From Pseudoclavibacter sp. AY1H1 (GTDB lineage Bacteria; Actinomycetota; Actinomycetes; Actinomycetales; Microbacteriaceae), in contig NZ_PSXX01000017.1 of NCBI RefSeq assembly GCF_002931055.1, positions 1 through 64,000 on the forward strand: a stretch of 64,000 nt of DNA, in the 5' to 3' direction. Position numbers and translations under genes: made by a program. A model generated the notes under the pieces. It did not search any database and was not told where the DNA came from. It was given only the letters and a program-made list of their open reading frames with translations. This document shows, one piece after another, positions 34,671 to 42,817 of the stretch (positions are counted from its first letter, which is position 1; every line of letters starts with the position of its first letter).

Positions 34671-35393
34671 TCAGGAGAGCCGGTACTCGAGTTCCGGTCG
34701 ACCGGGTGTGCCGTACCTCGGCGTGCGCTCGGCGGCTGCCGTGTCGACGAGGTGCTCCAGGTAGCGGCGGGCAGTGACTCGGGAGAGGGCGAGCTGCTCG
34801 GAGAGCTCCTTGGCGGAGATGCCGCTGCCGGCGTCGAGGCCGCGGAGGGCGGCGATGACGCCCGTGAGGGTCTCGCTGGTCAGCCCCTTGGGGAGGCTCG
34901 ACTGCGGTGCGGCGTGCCGGAGCGCTGCGAGGGTCTGGTCGACCTCGTCCTGGCTCGAGACGACGTGGTCGAAGAGGCCGGCACGGTATTCGCGGAGCGC
35001 TTCGAGCTTCTCCGCGAAGGTCTGGAACGTGAAGGGCTTCAGCAGGTAGTGGGCGATGCCGAGCGACACCGCCTGCTTGACCGTCGCGGCCTCGCGGACG
35101 GCGGTCACCGCGATGATGTCGACGTCGTGTCCCTCTGCCCGAAGCTTGCGGGCGACGTCGATGCCGGTCGCATCCGGCATGTTGATGTCTAGGAGGACGA
35201 CGTCGATGCGAGCAGCATCGCCGTGGCCCGACGCTCGGACGGCGAGGATCGCGGCGGACGCCGTGCCGACGACGCCGACCGTCGTGAAGCCGGCGAGCCG
35301 GTCGACATAGGAGGCGTGCGCTCGTGCGGTCATGGGCTCGTCGTCGACGACGAGCACATGCAGGTCTCGCGGCGAGCGTTCGTCAGCGGTCAT
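34671..35393 (-). CDS. CitB/DcuR-type response regulator
   Basis: The 240-residue regulator has an N-terminal receiver domain (LHVLVVDDEP, acceptor Asp in VVLLDINMPD, Lys in LLKPF) and a C-terminal HTH (LSEQLALSRVTARRYLEHL) typical of CitB/DcuR. These control uptake of citrate or C4-dicarboxylates. ATG at 35393 has AGGAG upstream and overlaps the end of the kinase gene by 11 bases. The divergent symporter gene at 37242 is the likely target. Confidence 0.9.
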   Translation of the reverse strand: MTADERSPRDLHVLVVDDEPMTARAHASYVDRLAGFTTVGVVGTASAAILAVRASGHGDAARIDVVLLDINMPDATGIDVARKLRAEGHDVDIIAVTAVREAATVKQAVSLGIAHYLLKPFTFQTFAEKLEALREYRAGLFDHVVSSQDEVDQTLAALRHAAPQSSLPKGLTSETLTGVIAALRGLDAGSGISAKELSEQLALSRVTARRYLEHLVDTAAAERTPRYGTPGRPELEYRLS

Positions 35394-37080
35394 CCGACGC
35401 TCCTGCACTGCGCGAGGTGGCGCCTCGGGTGCCCGCGGGCACGTGGATTCGCGGCACGCCGTGCCCGGTCTCGGTCACCGTGCCCTCTGCTCGGGCCTCC
35501 GGCTGCTCGCGCAGCGGCAGGCAGACCGTGAACGCGGACCCCTCGACGTCGATGCTTCCCCCGGACCTGCGCACGGCCTGGCGGACGAGCGCGAGCCCGA
35601 CGCCTCGGCCCTTGCCGGGCTTGCCGGAGACGCCGAAGTCGAAGATGCGGCTGAGGAAGTCCGGGTCGGGTCCCTCTCCGCTGTCGCTCACCTCGATGAG
35701 CACCTCCCCGTCGAGTTCCTCGACGAGCACCCGCACGGCGGGGGAGGGCGTCGTCCGGGCCGCCTCGAGCGCGTTGTCGACGAGGTTGCCGACGATCGTG
35801 ATGAGGTCGCGAGCCGAGGCGCTCGCGGGGACCCGCTCCGGCAGGTGCAGCTCGAAGCGCACGTCCATCTCGTCGGCCTGCGCGGATTTGCCGAGGAGCA
35901 GGGCGACGAGCACCGGGTCCTCGACGGCGCGCACGAGGCGGTCGGCCAGCTCCTGGCTGACTCCGAGGGTCGAGCTGGCGAGGCGCATCGCCTCCTCCGG
36001 CTGCCCGAGCTCGATGAGGGCGATGATGGTGTGGAGTCGATTCGCGAACTCGTGCGCCTGCGAGCGGAGCGCCGCGGCGAGGGTCTGGGAGGTCTCGAGC
36101 TCGCCGCTCAGCTCCTCGATGCGGGAATGGTCGCGCAGCGTGACGACGGTGCCCGCGAACCGGGGAGCGTCGTGGCCGGGGCCGCGCGTCACGACCGCCT
36201 CGCCGTTCACGACGAGCACGTGGCGCTCCGTCACCACGATCTCGTCGACGACGGCCTCGCCGCGCAGCATCACCTCGCGGAGGATCTCGGGTGCCTCCAG
36301 GTCGCGCACCGGGACCGGCGCGGCGTGCTCGTCGAAGGGCGGCAGGCCGAGGTACTCGGCGGCCTTCACGTTCGTGAGCGCGATCCTGCCCTTCGTGTCG
36401 ATGAGAACCAGGCCCTCGTCGATGGAGCGCAGTACCCCCTCGTAGTAGGCGAACATCCGCGCGAGGTCCTCCGGGCCGCGATTGTCGGTCACGCGGCGAA
36501 GATAGCGGCTGAGCGCCCAGGCGCCAGCCCCGCCGATGAGCAGCGCGCCGAGCGCGGACCAGAGGATGAGCGCGATACGGGACCCGGTCGCGACGTGCGC
36601 GTTCGACACGGTGACGCCCGCAGAGACGAGGGCGACGACCTCGCCGTCGTCCCAGATGGGGGCGACGGCGCGCACCGAGGGGCCGAGGGTGCCCGTGTAG
36701 GTCTCCGTGAAGGTGGAGCCGGCGAGTGCAGCGTCGATGTTGCCCTGGAACGGGCGGCCGATCTCCTCGGGGTTGCGGTGCGTGATGCGCACCCCGTCCG
36801 TGTCCATGATCGTGATGAAGTCGACGCCGGTGGAGTCGGAGATGGAGATCGCGTAGGGCTGCAGGGTGCTGCTCGGGGCGGCGGTCTCGAGCTGCTCCAC
36901 GACGAACGGGTCGTGGGCGATGGTCTCGGCGACGGCGAGGCTGCGCAGCGCGGCGTCGTCTTCGGCTTCGCGTCTGGCATCCGCCCACACGATCGCCACG
37001 CCGATGCCGGTGAGCACGAGGATGGCGACGAACTGCAGCACGAAGAGGCGCGTCGCGACGCTCCAGCTTGCGAATCGCAT
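35383..37080 (-). CDS. CitA/DcuS-type sensor histidine kinase
   Basis: The 565-residue kinase has two membrane helices (about residues 10-32 and 173-197) around a PASC/sCACHE sensor with DSTGVDFITIMDTDGVRITH, then a cytoplasmic PAS (GLVLIDTKGRIALTNVKA), the SPOB-type site AHEFANRLHTIIALIELGQ and an HATPase domain (GNLVDNALEAA; GRGVGLALV). It senses di- or tricarboxylates. ATG at 37080 has AGGAGG upstream; the longer frame lies in the divergent promoter region. It is divergent from the dicarboxylate symporter gene. Confidence 0.92.
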   Translation of the reverse strand: MRFASWSVATRLFVLQFVAILVLTGIGVAIVWADARREAEDDAALRSLAVAETIAHDPFVVEQLETAAPSSTLQPYAISISDSTGVDFITIMDTDGVRITHRNPEEIGRPFQGNIDAALAGSTFTETYTGTLGPSVRAVAPIWDDGEVVALVSAGVTVSNAHVATGSRIALILWSALGALLIGGAGAWALSRYLRRVTDNRGPEDLARMFAYYEGVLRSIDEGLVLIDTKGRIALTNVKAAEYLGLPPFDEHAAPVPVRDLEAPEILREVMLRGEAVVDEIVVTERHVLVVNGEAVVTRGPGHDAPRFAGTVVTLRDHSRIEELSGELETSQTLAAALRSQAHEFANRLHTIIALIELGQPEEAMRLASSTLGVSQELADRLVRAVEDPVLVALLLGKSAQADEMDVRFELHLPERVPASASARDLITIVGNLVDNALEAARTTPSPAVRVLVEELDGEVLIEVSDSGEGPDPDFLSRIFDFGVSGKPGKGRGVGLALVRQAVRRSGGSIDVEGSAFTVCLPLREQPEARAEGTVTETGHGVPRIHVPAGTRGATSRSAGASDDR

Positions 37081-37241
37081 GGCGCTCCTCCTCACGGTCG
37101 TCGCTTCTCCCGGCGCTGCACTGCACCGCCGGCGGTGAGAACAGTATGAACGCAAGTCGCGGCGGTCATGTGGGGGAGCGGATGCTCGATCCATCGTTCC
37201 CGACGCAGCTCGCGTCGGATCTCAAAGGAGAGAAGACAGCA

Positions 37242-38621
37242 ATGGCGCTCACATCTCAGGACCAGAAGGCTCCGCGCAAGCGCGGCATCGACAAGACGCA
37301 CTGGCTCTACATCGCCGTCATCATCGCGGTGCTCGCGGGCATCACGGTCGGTCTCGTCCTCCCGGAGTTCGGGAAGGCGCTCAAGCCCGTCGGGGAGGCG
37401 TTCGTCGCCCTCATCAAGATGATGATCGCCCCGATCATCTTCTGCACGATCGTGCTCGGCGTCGGCTCCATCGCGAAGGCCGCGACGGTCGGCAAGGTGG
37501 GTGGGCTCGCGCTCCTCTACTTCATCACGATGTCGACCTTCGCGCTCGGCATCGGCATGGTCGTCGGCAACTTCATCCACCCGGGTGAGGGCCTCAACAT
37601 CGCCAGCGCGTCGTACGAGGCGGATGCGGCGAAGAGCGAGGGAACGGCCGACTTCCTCCTCGGCATCATCCCGACGTCGCTGTTCTCATCGCTGACGGAC
37701 GGCAGCATCCTGCAGGTGCTGTTCGTGGCGCTGCTGCTCGGCTTCGGCCTGCAGAAGATGGGCACAAAGGCGGCGCCCATCATCGACGCGATCGCGCAGA
37801 TCCAGGCGCTCGTGTTCCGCGTGCTCGGCATGATCATGTGGGTCGCCCCGGTCGGCGCGTTCGGTGCCATCGCCGCGGTCGTGGGGGCGACGGGCATCGA
37901 CGCGGTCATCGCGCTCGGCACGCTCATGATCGCCTTCTACATCACGTGCGCGCTGTTCATCGTCGTGGTGCTCGGTTCGCTGCTGTGGCTCGTGGCCCGC
38001 GTCAACATCTTCAAGCTCATGAAGTTCCTCGGCCGCGAGTACCTCCTCATCGTGTCGACGTCGTCGAGCGAGGTCGCGCTGCCCCGCCTCATCGCGAAGA
38101 TGGAGCACGTCGGCGTCTCGAAGTCGGTCGCCGGCATCACGATCCCGACCGGTTACTCCTTCAACCTGGACGGCACGGCCATCTACTTGACGATGGCGTC
38201 GCTGTTCATCGCCAGCGCGATGGGCACGCCGCTCTCGATCGGCGAGCAGGTGTCGCTGCTGGTCTTCATGATGATCGCCTCGAAGGGTGCCGCCGGTGTG
38301 ACCGGTGCTGGCCTCGCGACGCTCGCCGGTGGCTTGCAGGCTCACCGCCCCGACCTCGTGGATGGCGTCGGCGTGATCGTCGGCATCGACCGCTTCATGT
38401 CGGAGGCGCGTGCCCTCACGAACTTCACGGGCAACGCCGTCGCGACGGTGCTCGTCGGAACGTGGACGAAGGAGATCGACAAGCAGCGCGTCGACCTCGT
38501 GCTCAGCGGAGGCGCCCCTTTCGACGAGGCGACCATGAACGAGGACGTGCATGGCTCGACCGACCACTCCCGTGACGCGAAGAGCGCACAGGTCATCGAC
38601 CAGGAGCGCGCGACCGCGTAG
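37242..38621 (+). CDS. dctA: Cation:dicarboxylate symporter (DctA family)
   Basis: The 459-residue transporter belongs to the DAACS family: eight helices and two re-entrant loops, with the Ser-rich STSSSEVALPRL and the TGYSFNLDGTAIYLTMASLF motifs that bind substrate and cations. The CitA/CitB-type kinase and regulator encoded divergently point to C4-dicarboxylates. ATG at 37242 has AAGGAGA upstream; a longer frame overlaps the kinase gene. It is monocistronic and ends before a large palindrome. Confidence 0.9.
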   Translation: MALTSQDQKAPRKRGIDKTHWLYIAVIIAVLAGITVGLVLPEFGKALKPVGEAFVALIKMMIAPIIFCTIVLGVGSIAKAATVGKVGGLALLYFITMSTFALGIGMVVGNFIHPGEGLNIASASYEADAAKSEGTADFLLGIIPTSLFSSLTDGSILQVLFVALLLGFGLQKMGTKAAPIIDAIAQIQALVFRVLGMIMWVAPVGAFGAIAAVVGATGIDAVIALGTLMIAFYITCALFIVVVLGSLLWLVARVNIFKLMKFLGREYLLIVSTSSSEVALPRLIAKMEHVGVSKSVAGITIPTGYSFNLDGTAIYLTMASLFIASAMGTPLSIGEQVSLLVFMMIASKGAAGVTGAGLATLAGGLQAHRPDLVDGVGVIVGIDRFMSEARALTNFTGNAVATVLVGTWTKEIDKQRVDLVLSGGAPFDEATMNEDVHGSTDHSRDAKSAQVIDQERATA

Positions 38622-38656
38622 GCCGCTCGGCGCGGTCGGCTGGGGCGGCCCGCGCA

Positions 38657-38718
38657 CGCAGACCTGTGGGGTGTGCATCCGTTTCGCAAGAACCGGATGC
38701 ACACCCCACAGGTCTGCG
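38657..38718. repeat. 25-bp perfect intergenic palindrome
   Basis: The 25-base arm at 38657-38681 (CGCAGACCTGTGG...) pairs perfectly with 38694-38718 around a 12-base loop. It lies between the convergent dctA and membrane-protein genes. It lacks a clear T tract, so it may be a bidirectional terminator or a REP-like unit. Confidence 0.85.
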
Positions 38719-38751
38719 CGAGTCGCTTGAGGATTGCCCCGCGCGGTCAGA

Positions 38752-40083
38752 TCACGCCGTCAGGTCGCGAACACCGGTGCTGGCTGGTGTCCGCGCGTTC
38801 CTGGTGAGGGTTCGCTGGCGCCAGAGAGCCCAACAGCCCGCTCCGAGACAGAGGAACGGGGTGATGGCGAAGAGCTGAAGGATGGCGACGCCGAGGAGAG
38901 CTCCACCGGAGAGCGCCAGTGCGGCTACGGCAGTCACGACCCGAGCCGTTGGCGGCCCCAAGTCGGCTGCGAGAAGGAGACCCGTTCCGAACAACGCCAG
39001 CGCCGCGGCCAAGACCGGCACGAGGGCGAACAGGTATCCCTCGGCGAGCGGTCGAACTGTCCAACAGGCCGCGATCAGTGCGAGCGCCAGTACCCAGGCC
39101 GCCGTCGCCCAGTCCGTGACGCGCCCCATGCGGCGTCGAAGCAGTGCGCTTCCCACGAAGAGAGTGGGGAGGGGCGCGAGGACGGCGAGGACGAGAATGA
39201 GCGAAGTCCAAAGCTCCGCGCCGGCGAGGTTGAAGTGATGGACAGCGAGACAGGTGGCACCGATCGTGCCACTCGAGGCTGCAACGATCCCGAACACTGA
39301 AGGGTCGCGGAAGGAACGCCGCCGGTCCAGGCCGGAGCTCCTCACGCAGCCCGGTTGACGCCCGCTCGCGGCGGCCAGCGCCACGACGAGCAATGTGCAG
39401 GCCGCCAGCGATGCGACGCCTGACCCCTCGCGCATGATCTCTGAGTAGGCCGCCCCGCTGAGCACGCCGAGTGCGATACCCGATGGCAGTCGGATCCAGA
39501 CCGGACATGCGTCGCGGAGGGCGCCGGTGAAGACGAGTGCGGCGCCCGCCATGAACAGAGCCGTGCTCGTCGGCCAGGTGAGGTTGAGCGGGAAGGGCAA
39601 CTCCGCCGCAGCACCGGCGAGAGGCAACAGCCAGGAAGCGAATTCGATGCTCCCCGCCAGGGCGCTCAGTGCAAATGCCGCCGCCGCGAGTGCCGCGGGC
39701 CAGGCATTCAGCAAGCGCGCGCGGACCGCGAGCACGACCACGGCGACCCCGAACGCTGTGACGCCGATGGCACGCCCGATGAGGACGGCGGCGAGGAGCG
39801 CAGGGCTGATGGACAGAAAGGTGTCGCCGGTCATGAGTCGCTGTATGAGGCCGACTGTGGCGGGACCAGAGAGGCTCACCAGAGCGAGCAATGCACAGAC
39901 CAGCGCGACCTTGTAGCTCGCGCGCTCCGCCAGGCCGTGCACGCGGATGGACCACGCTTCGGCAACCCCGGGCCTCATCGCGCCGCGCGCTGCCGCGTCG
40001 TCTTCGAGCATCCCGAGGAAGACCTCGCCGTTCTCTTCGCGCCAGGCCCTCGGGTACCAGCGGAGCAGCTTGCCGTAGCTCAC
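38752..40083 (-). CDS. Polytopic membrane protein partnered with PadR
   Basis: The 443-residue protein starts with a short cytoplasmic segment, MSYGKLLRWYPRAWREENGEVFLGMLEDD, of the kind seen in PadR-linked permease-like proteins, and then has about twelve hydrophobic helices. No transporter family is recognised with confidence. Its start overlaps the padR stop by 4 bases, so both are made from one transcript. Possibly a stress- or antibiotic-responsive membrane protein; function unknown. Confidence 0.78.
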   Translation of the reverse strand: MSYGKLLRWYPRAWREENGEVFLGMLEDDAAARGAMRPGVAEAWSIRVHGLAERASYKVALVCALLALVSLSGPATVGLIQRLMTGDTFLSISPALLAAVLIGRAIGVTAFGVAVVVLAVRARLLNAWPAALAAAAFALSALAGSIEFASWLLPLAGAAAELPFPLNLTWPTSTALFMAGAALVFTGALRDACPVWIRLPSGIALGVLSGAAYSEIMREGSGVASLAACTLLVVALAAASGRQPGCVRSSGLDRRRSFRDPSVFGIVAASSGTIGATCLAVHHFNLAGAELWTSLILVLAVLAPLPTLFVGSALLRRRMGRVTDWATAAWVLALALIAACWTVRPLAEGYLFALVPVLAAALALFGTGLLLAADLGPPTARVVTAVAALALSGGALLGVAILQLFAITPFLCLGAGCWALWRQRTLTRNARTPASTGVRDLTA

Positions 40084-40439
40084 AGGGGCACCACTGCGCT
40101 CATGCCCACGGTGCCCGGGCGGAACGCCGCTGGTGGAGGCGTGGCCAGGCGCTCCTCGGCGGCGCGTGCCCGAGCCATGAGCCGTGCGGTCTCGTCCTTC
40201 AGGGCTTCCCTGCCGTCCGGCGTGAGCTCGTAGTAGCGCCGTGCGCGACCATCCACGGTCTCTTCGCCTGCCCGCTGGATGCGCCCGTCGCGTTCGAGGC
40301 GGTCGAGGGAGGCGTAGAGCGTGGTCACTCGCAGCTTCACGGCACCGTCGCTCAGCTCTTCGGCGTCTCTGAGGATGCCGTAGCCATGTTGGCGACCGCC
40401 TGCCAACGCCGTCAGGATCCAGAATGCAGCTTCAGTCAT
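40080..40439 (-). CDS. PadR family transcriptional regulator
   Basis: The 119-residue regulator has the PadR winged helix (MTEAAFWILTALAGGRQHGYGIL, LRVTTLYASLDRLERDG, RRYYELTPDGREAL) and a short C-terminal helix. PadR proteins usually repress themselves and an adjacent membrane protein, here the gene at 38752. The ATG at 40439 lies 7 bases from a TATATT -10 box inside a palindromic operator, so the gene is probably leaderless and autoregulated. Confidence 0.92.
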   Translation of the reverse strand: MTEAAFWILTALAGGRQHGYGILRDAEELSDGAVKLRVTTLYASLDRLERDGRIQRAGEETVDGRARRYYELTPDGREALKDETARLMARARAAEERLATPPPAAFRPGTVGMSAVVPL

Positions 40440-40440
40440 G

Positions 40441-40470
40441 TGTGGGAATATACCCACATTGGGAATATCT
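40441..40470 (-). promoter_or_regulatory. PadR operator overlapping the -10 box
   Basis: TGTGGGAATATACCCACA (40441-40458) is an 18-base palindrome with one mismatched pair; a second half site TTGGGAATAT follows (40459-40468). The minus-strand -10 box TATATT (40447-40452) is in the middle of the palindrome. Confidence 0.72.
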
Positions 40471-40499
40471 CGTCAATCGGCGAGGTCATCACGGTCTGC

Positions 40500-41474
40500 C
40501 TAGAGCCAGTCGCGCCTCTTGAACACGATGTAGAGCACGACGGAGGAGCCGATGACGAGGGTGATGGACGCGATGAGGCCCTCGACCTGGTCGTGGCCGG
40601 GGAAGTCGACGTTCATGCCGAAGAAGCCCGTGATGGCTGTCGGGACGGCGATGATCGCCGCCCAGCCCGTGACCTTCTTCATGATCTCGTTCATCTTGTT
40701 GCCCTGCAGGGCGATGCTGGTCTCGATGGCCGTCGAGATGTGGTCGGCGAGTGTCTCCGACCAGTCGGCGGCAAGGCCAGCATGGTCTCCGACGTCGGCG
40801 AAGTAGGGGTGCAGCTCCGGCGCCACCTTCTCCTCTCCCTGGTGGATGAGGAGGGTGATGACCTCCTTGAGGGGGAGCGTCGCGTGGCGCAGCTTGGAGA
40901 CGCTGCGGCGCAGGGTGAATGCGCGCCGCTGCACCTCGCTGGTGTCGGGCCGTTCGCTGAAGAGGCCGTCGCTGAGCGCCTCGATGACCTCGTCGAGCCG
41001 CTCGACCGAGTCGGTGTGGCTGTCGACGACGGTGTCGAGCAGAGCCCACACGAGCCATGGGACCCCGTAGGTGGAGAGCTCCTCGTTGTCGTCGTGCCGC
41101 TTCGCGACCGCGTCGATGGGGAAGCGATCCTCGTGGACGGTGACGAGGATGCCGGGCAGGATGAAGGCCGTCAGCCGCGAGATCTCGACGGTGCCCTCCT
41201 CGTCGCACTCCGACGCCGAGAGCGTCAGCAGGAGGTGCGAATCGAACCTCGCGAGCCGTGGCCGCTCGAGGTGGGATCGCGCGTCCTCGACCGCGAGCTG
41301 GTGCAGGTCGAGGAGCGTCGCCAGCTCGTCGAGGGCACCCTCCTCGTCGAGCGTCAGGTCGACCCAGACGGTGCAGTTCGCGGATGCTCGGTGCTCGGCG
41401 AGGGCCGTCAGCGAATGCTCACCCTCGACTCGCTTTCCTTCGCGGTAGAGCCTCTTCGTCTGCATGCGGCTCAT
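40500..41474 (-). CDS. corA: CorA family magnesium/cobalt transporter
   Basis: The 324-residue protein has a cytoplasmic alpha/beta funnel domain, a long helix and two C-terminal membrane helices with the pore signature GMN (ITGFFGMNVDFPGHD) between them. CorA forms a pentameric channel for Mg2+, Co2+ or Ni2+. It stands alone; no M-box riboswitch is seen upstream, where only 19 bases separate it from the next gene. Confidence 0.92.
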   Translation of the reverse strand: MSRMQTKRLYREGKRVEGEHSLTALAEHRASANCTVWVDLTLDEEGALDELATLLDLHQLAVEDARSHLERPRLARFDSHLLLTLSASECDEEGTVEISRLTAFILPGILVTVHEDRFPIDAVAKRHDDNEELSTYGVPWLVWALLDTVVDSHTDSVERLDEVIEALSDGLFSERPDTSEVQRRAFTLRRSVSKLRHATLPLKEVITLLIHQGEEKVAPELHPYFADVGDHAGLAADWSETLADHISTAIETSIALQGNKMNEIMKKVTGWAAIIAVPTAITGFFGMNVDFPGHDQVEGLIASITLVIGSSVVLYIVFKRRDWL

Positions 41475-41493
41475 CGTACGACCGCGGCTGGCG

Positions 41494-42720
41494 TCAGCTG
41501 TGCGGGGACTGTGCGGCGCTCGCGGGAGGCTTGCCGTAGCTGAGTCTGCGGATGGCCCACTCGGCCGGTCCCGGCTTGCCTGCCCGCTCGAGCAGGACGG
41601 CGCCGAGGAGCGTCACGAGCCACGCGCCGGCCCCGATGAGGAACGCGCCACCGGTGCCGACCGTGCCGCCCAGACCGAGCGACCAGGCGGGCATGAGGAG
41701 CAGGAAGATGACGGACTGTGCCAGGTAGCCGGACATGGAGCGGCGCCCGAGGGCGGTCAGTGCCCCGACGATGGGGCCGGGCGCGGTCCCGGCCCGCTGG
41801 CTGCGGGCGACGATGAGGGCGAAGAGCGCCGCGTAGCCAGCCCCGGCCAGGATGCCGGTGGCGGAGTGCAGCGATCCGGCCAGGAACCACACCGGGCCAG
41901 GCTCGAAGCCGAACGCGAGCCCCAGGGCGAACGGGATCCCGCCGATGACGGCCGCCGCGACGCCGGCCGTCGCGATGAGACGCACGGCGCGAGCGTGCTC
42001 CCACGGCCGCTCGAGGAGCTGGTGCCTCGCCATGATGAGGCCGAGCATCATGGGTGGGAGGACCCCGAGCACTGTCAGCGGCGCGAACGCCAGGAACGGC
42101 AGGAACTCGCCCACGCGCGTGGCCTGCGCATCCAGGAACGTCTCGCTCAGGACCGACGGCATCTGGACGATCGCCCCCGTCTCCATCTCGCTGAGCCCGG
42201 ACGCCGCAGCCCCGTCGCCGCTGCCGAACGCGATGGCAAGCGGGGCGGTGATGCCGAAGACGAGCCAGAGTACCCAGCTCGGTGAGCGCATCAGCAGGAT
42301 GAGGACGAAGCCTGCGAGGGCGTACGTGTGCATGATGTCGCCCATGAAGAGGAGAAGCCCGTGGAGGGCGCCGAACACGAACAGCCACGTGTTGCGCTTC
42401 GCGAGGAGCCCGCGCACCACCGGCCACGGCGTGCCCCTGCGCTCCTCGCGGGTGACGAGCTGATGCAAGCCGTACGCGAACAGCAGCGAGAAGAGGGGGA
42501 AGCTGCGGTTGTCGATGAAGAGCGCACCGAGGACATCGGCGATGCGGTCGCCGACGCCAGGGTCCAGTGGGCGGAACAGGATGCCCTGTTCCCTGCCGTA
42601 CAGGTACACGGTGAGGTTCGCGATCGCGATGAAGAGGAGGGCGAAACCTCGAGCCGCATCCGGCGCGAGAGCACGCGCCTGAGTCGCCGTGGGCTGGAGT
42701 CCTGGCGGTGAGAGCTGCAT
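41494..42720 (-). CDS. DUF418 domain-containing membrane protein
   Basis: The 408-residue protein has about nine membrane helices, the N-terminal heparan-N-acetyltransferase-like pattern ARGFALLFIAIANLT and the C-terminal DUF418 region (LGRRSMSGYLAQSVIFLLL). The family is thought to be membrane transporters or acyl-related enzymes, with no proven role. ATG at 42720 has TAGCGT 6 bases upstream on the minus strand, so it is probably leaderless; GTG at 42726 is an alternative. It diverges from the Mrp operon. Confidence 0.87.
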   Translation of the reverse strand: MQLSPPGLQPTATQARALAPDAARGFALLFIAIANLTVYLYGREQGILFRPLDPGVGDRIADVLGALFIDNRSFPLFSLLFAYGLHQLVTREERRGTPWPVVRGLLAKRNTWLFVFGALHGLLLFMGDIMHTYALAGFVLILLMRSPSWVLWLVFGITAPLAIAFGSGDGAAASGLSEMETGAIVQMPSVLSETFLDAQATRVGEFLPFLAFAPLTVLGVLPPMMLGLIMARHQLLERPWEHARAVRLIATAGVAAAVIGGIPFALGLAFGFEPGPVWFLAGSLHSATGILAGAGYAALFALIVARSQRAGTAPGPIVGALTALGRRSMSGYLAQSVIFLLLMPAWSLGLGGTVGTGGAFLIGAGAWLVTLLGAVLLERAGKPGPAEWAIRRLSYGKPPASAAQSPHS

Positions 42721-42772
42721 GCACACACGCTACCGAGAACGGCATTCGGCACACACGCAGTCAACTGCCAGG

Positions 42773-42778
42773 TAAAAT
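42773..42778 (+). promoter_or_regulatory. -10 box of the Mrp operon
   Basis: TAAAAT lies 39 bases before the mrpA ATG in an AT-rich patch of the divergent region. The -35 box is not clear. Confidence 0.45.
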
Positions 42779-42817
42779 AAATCTGTCCACACCGCTGCAT
42801 GAGCTCCAGGAGGCCGA

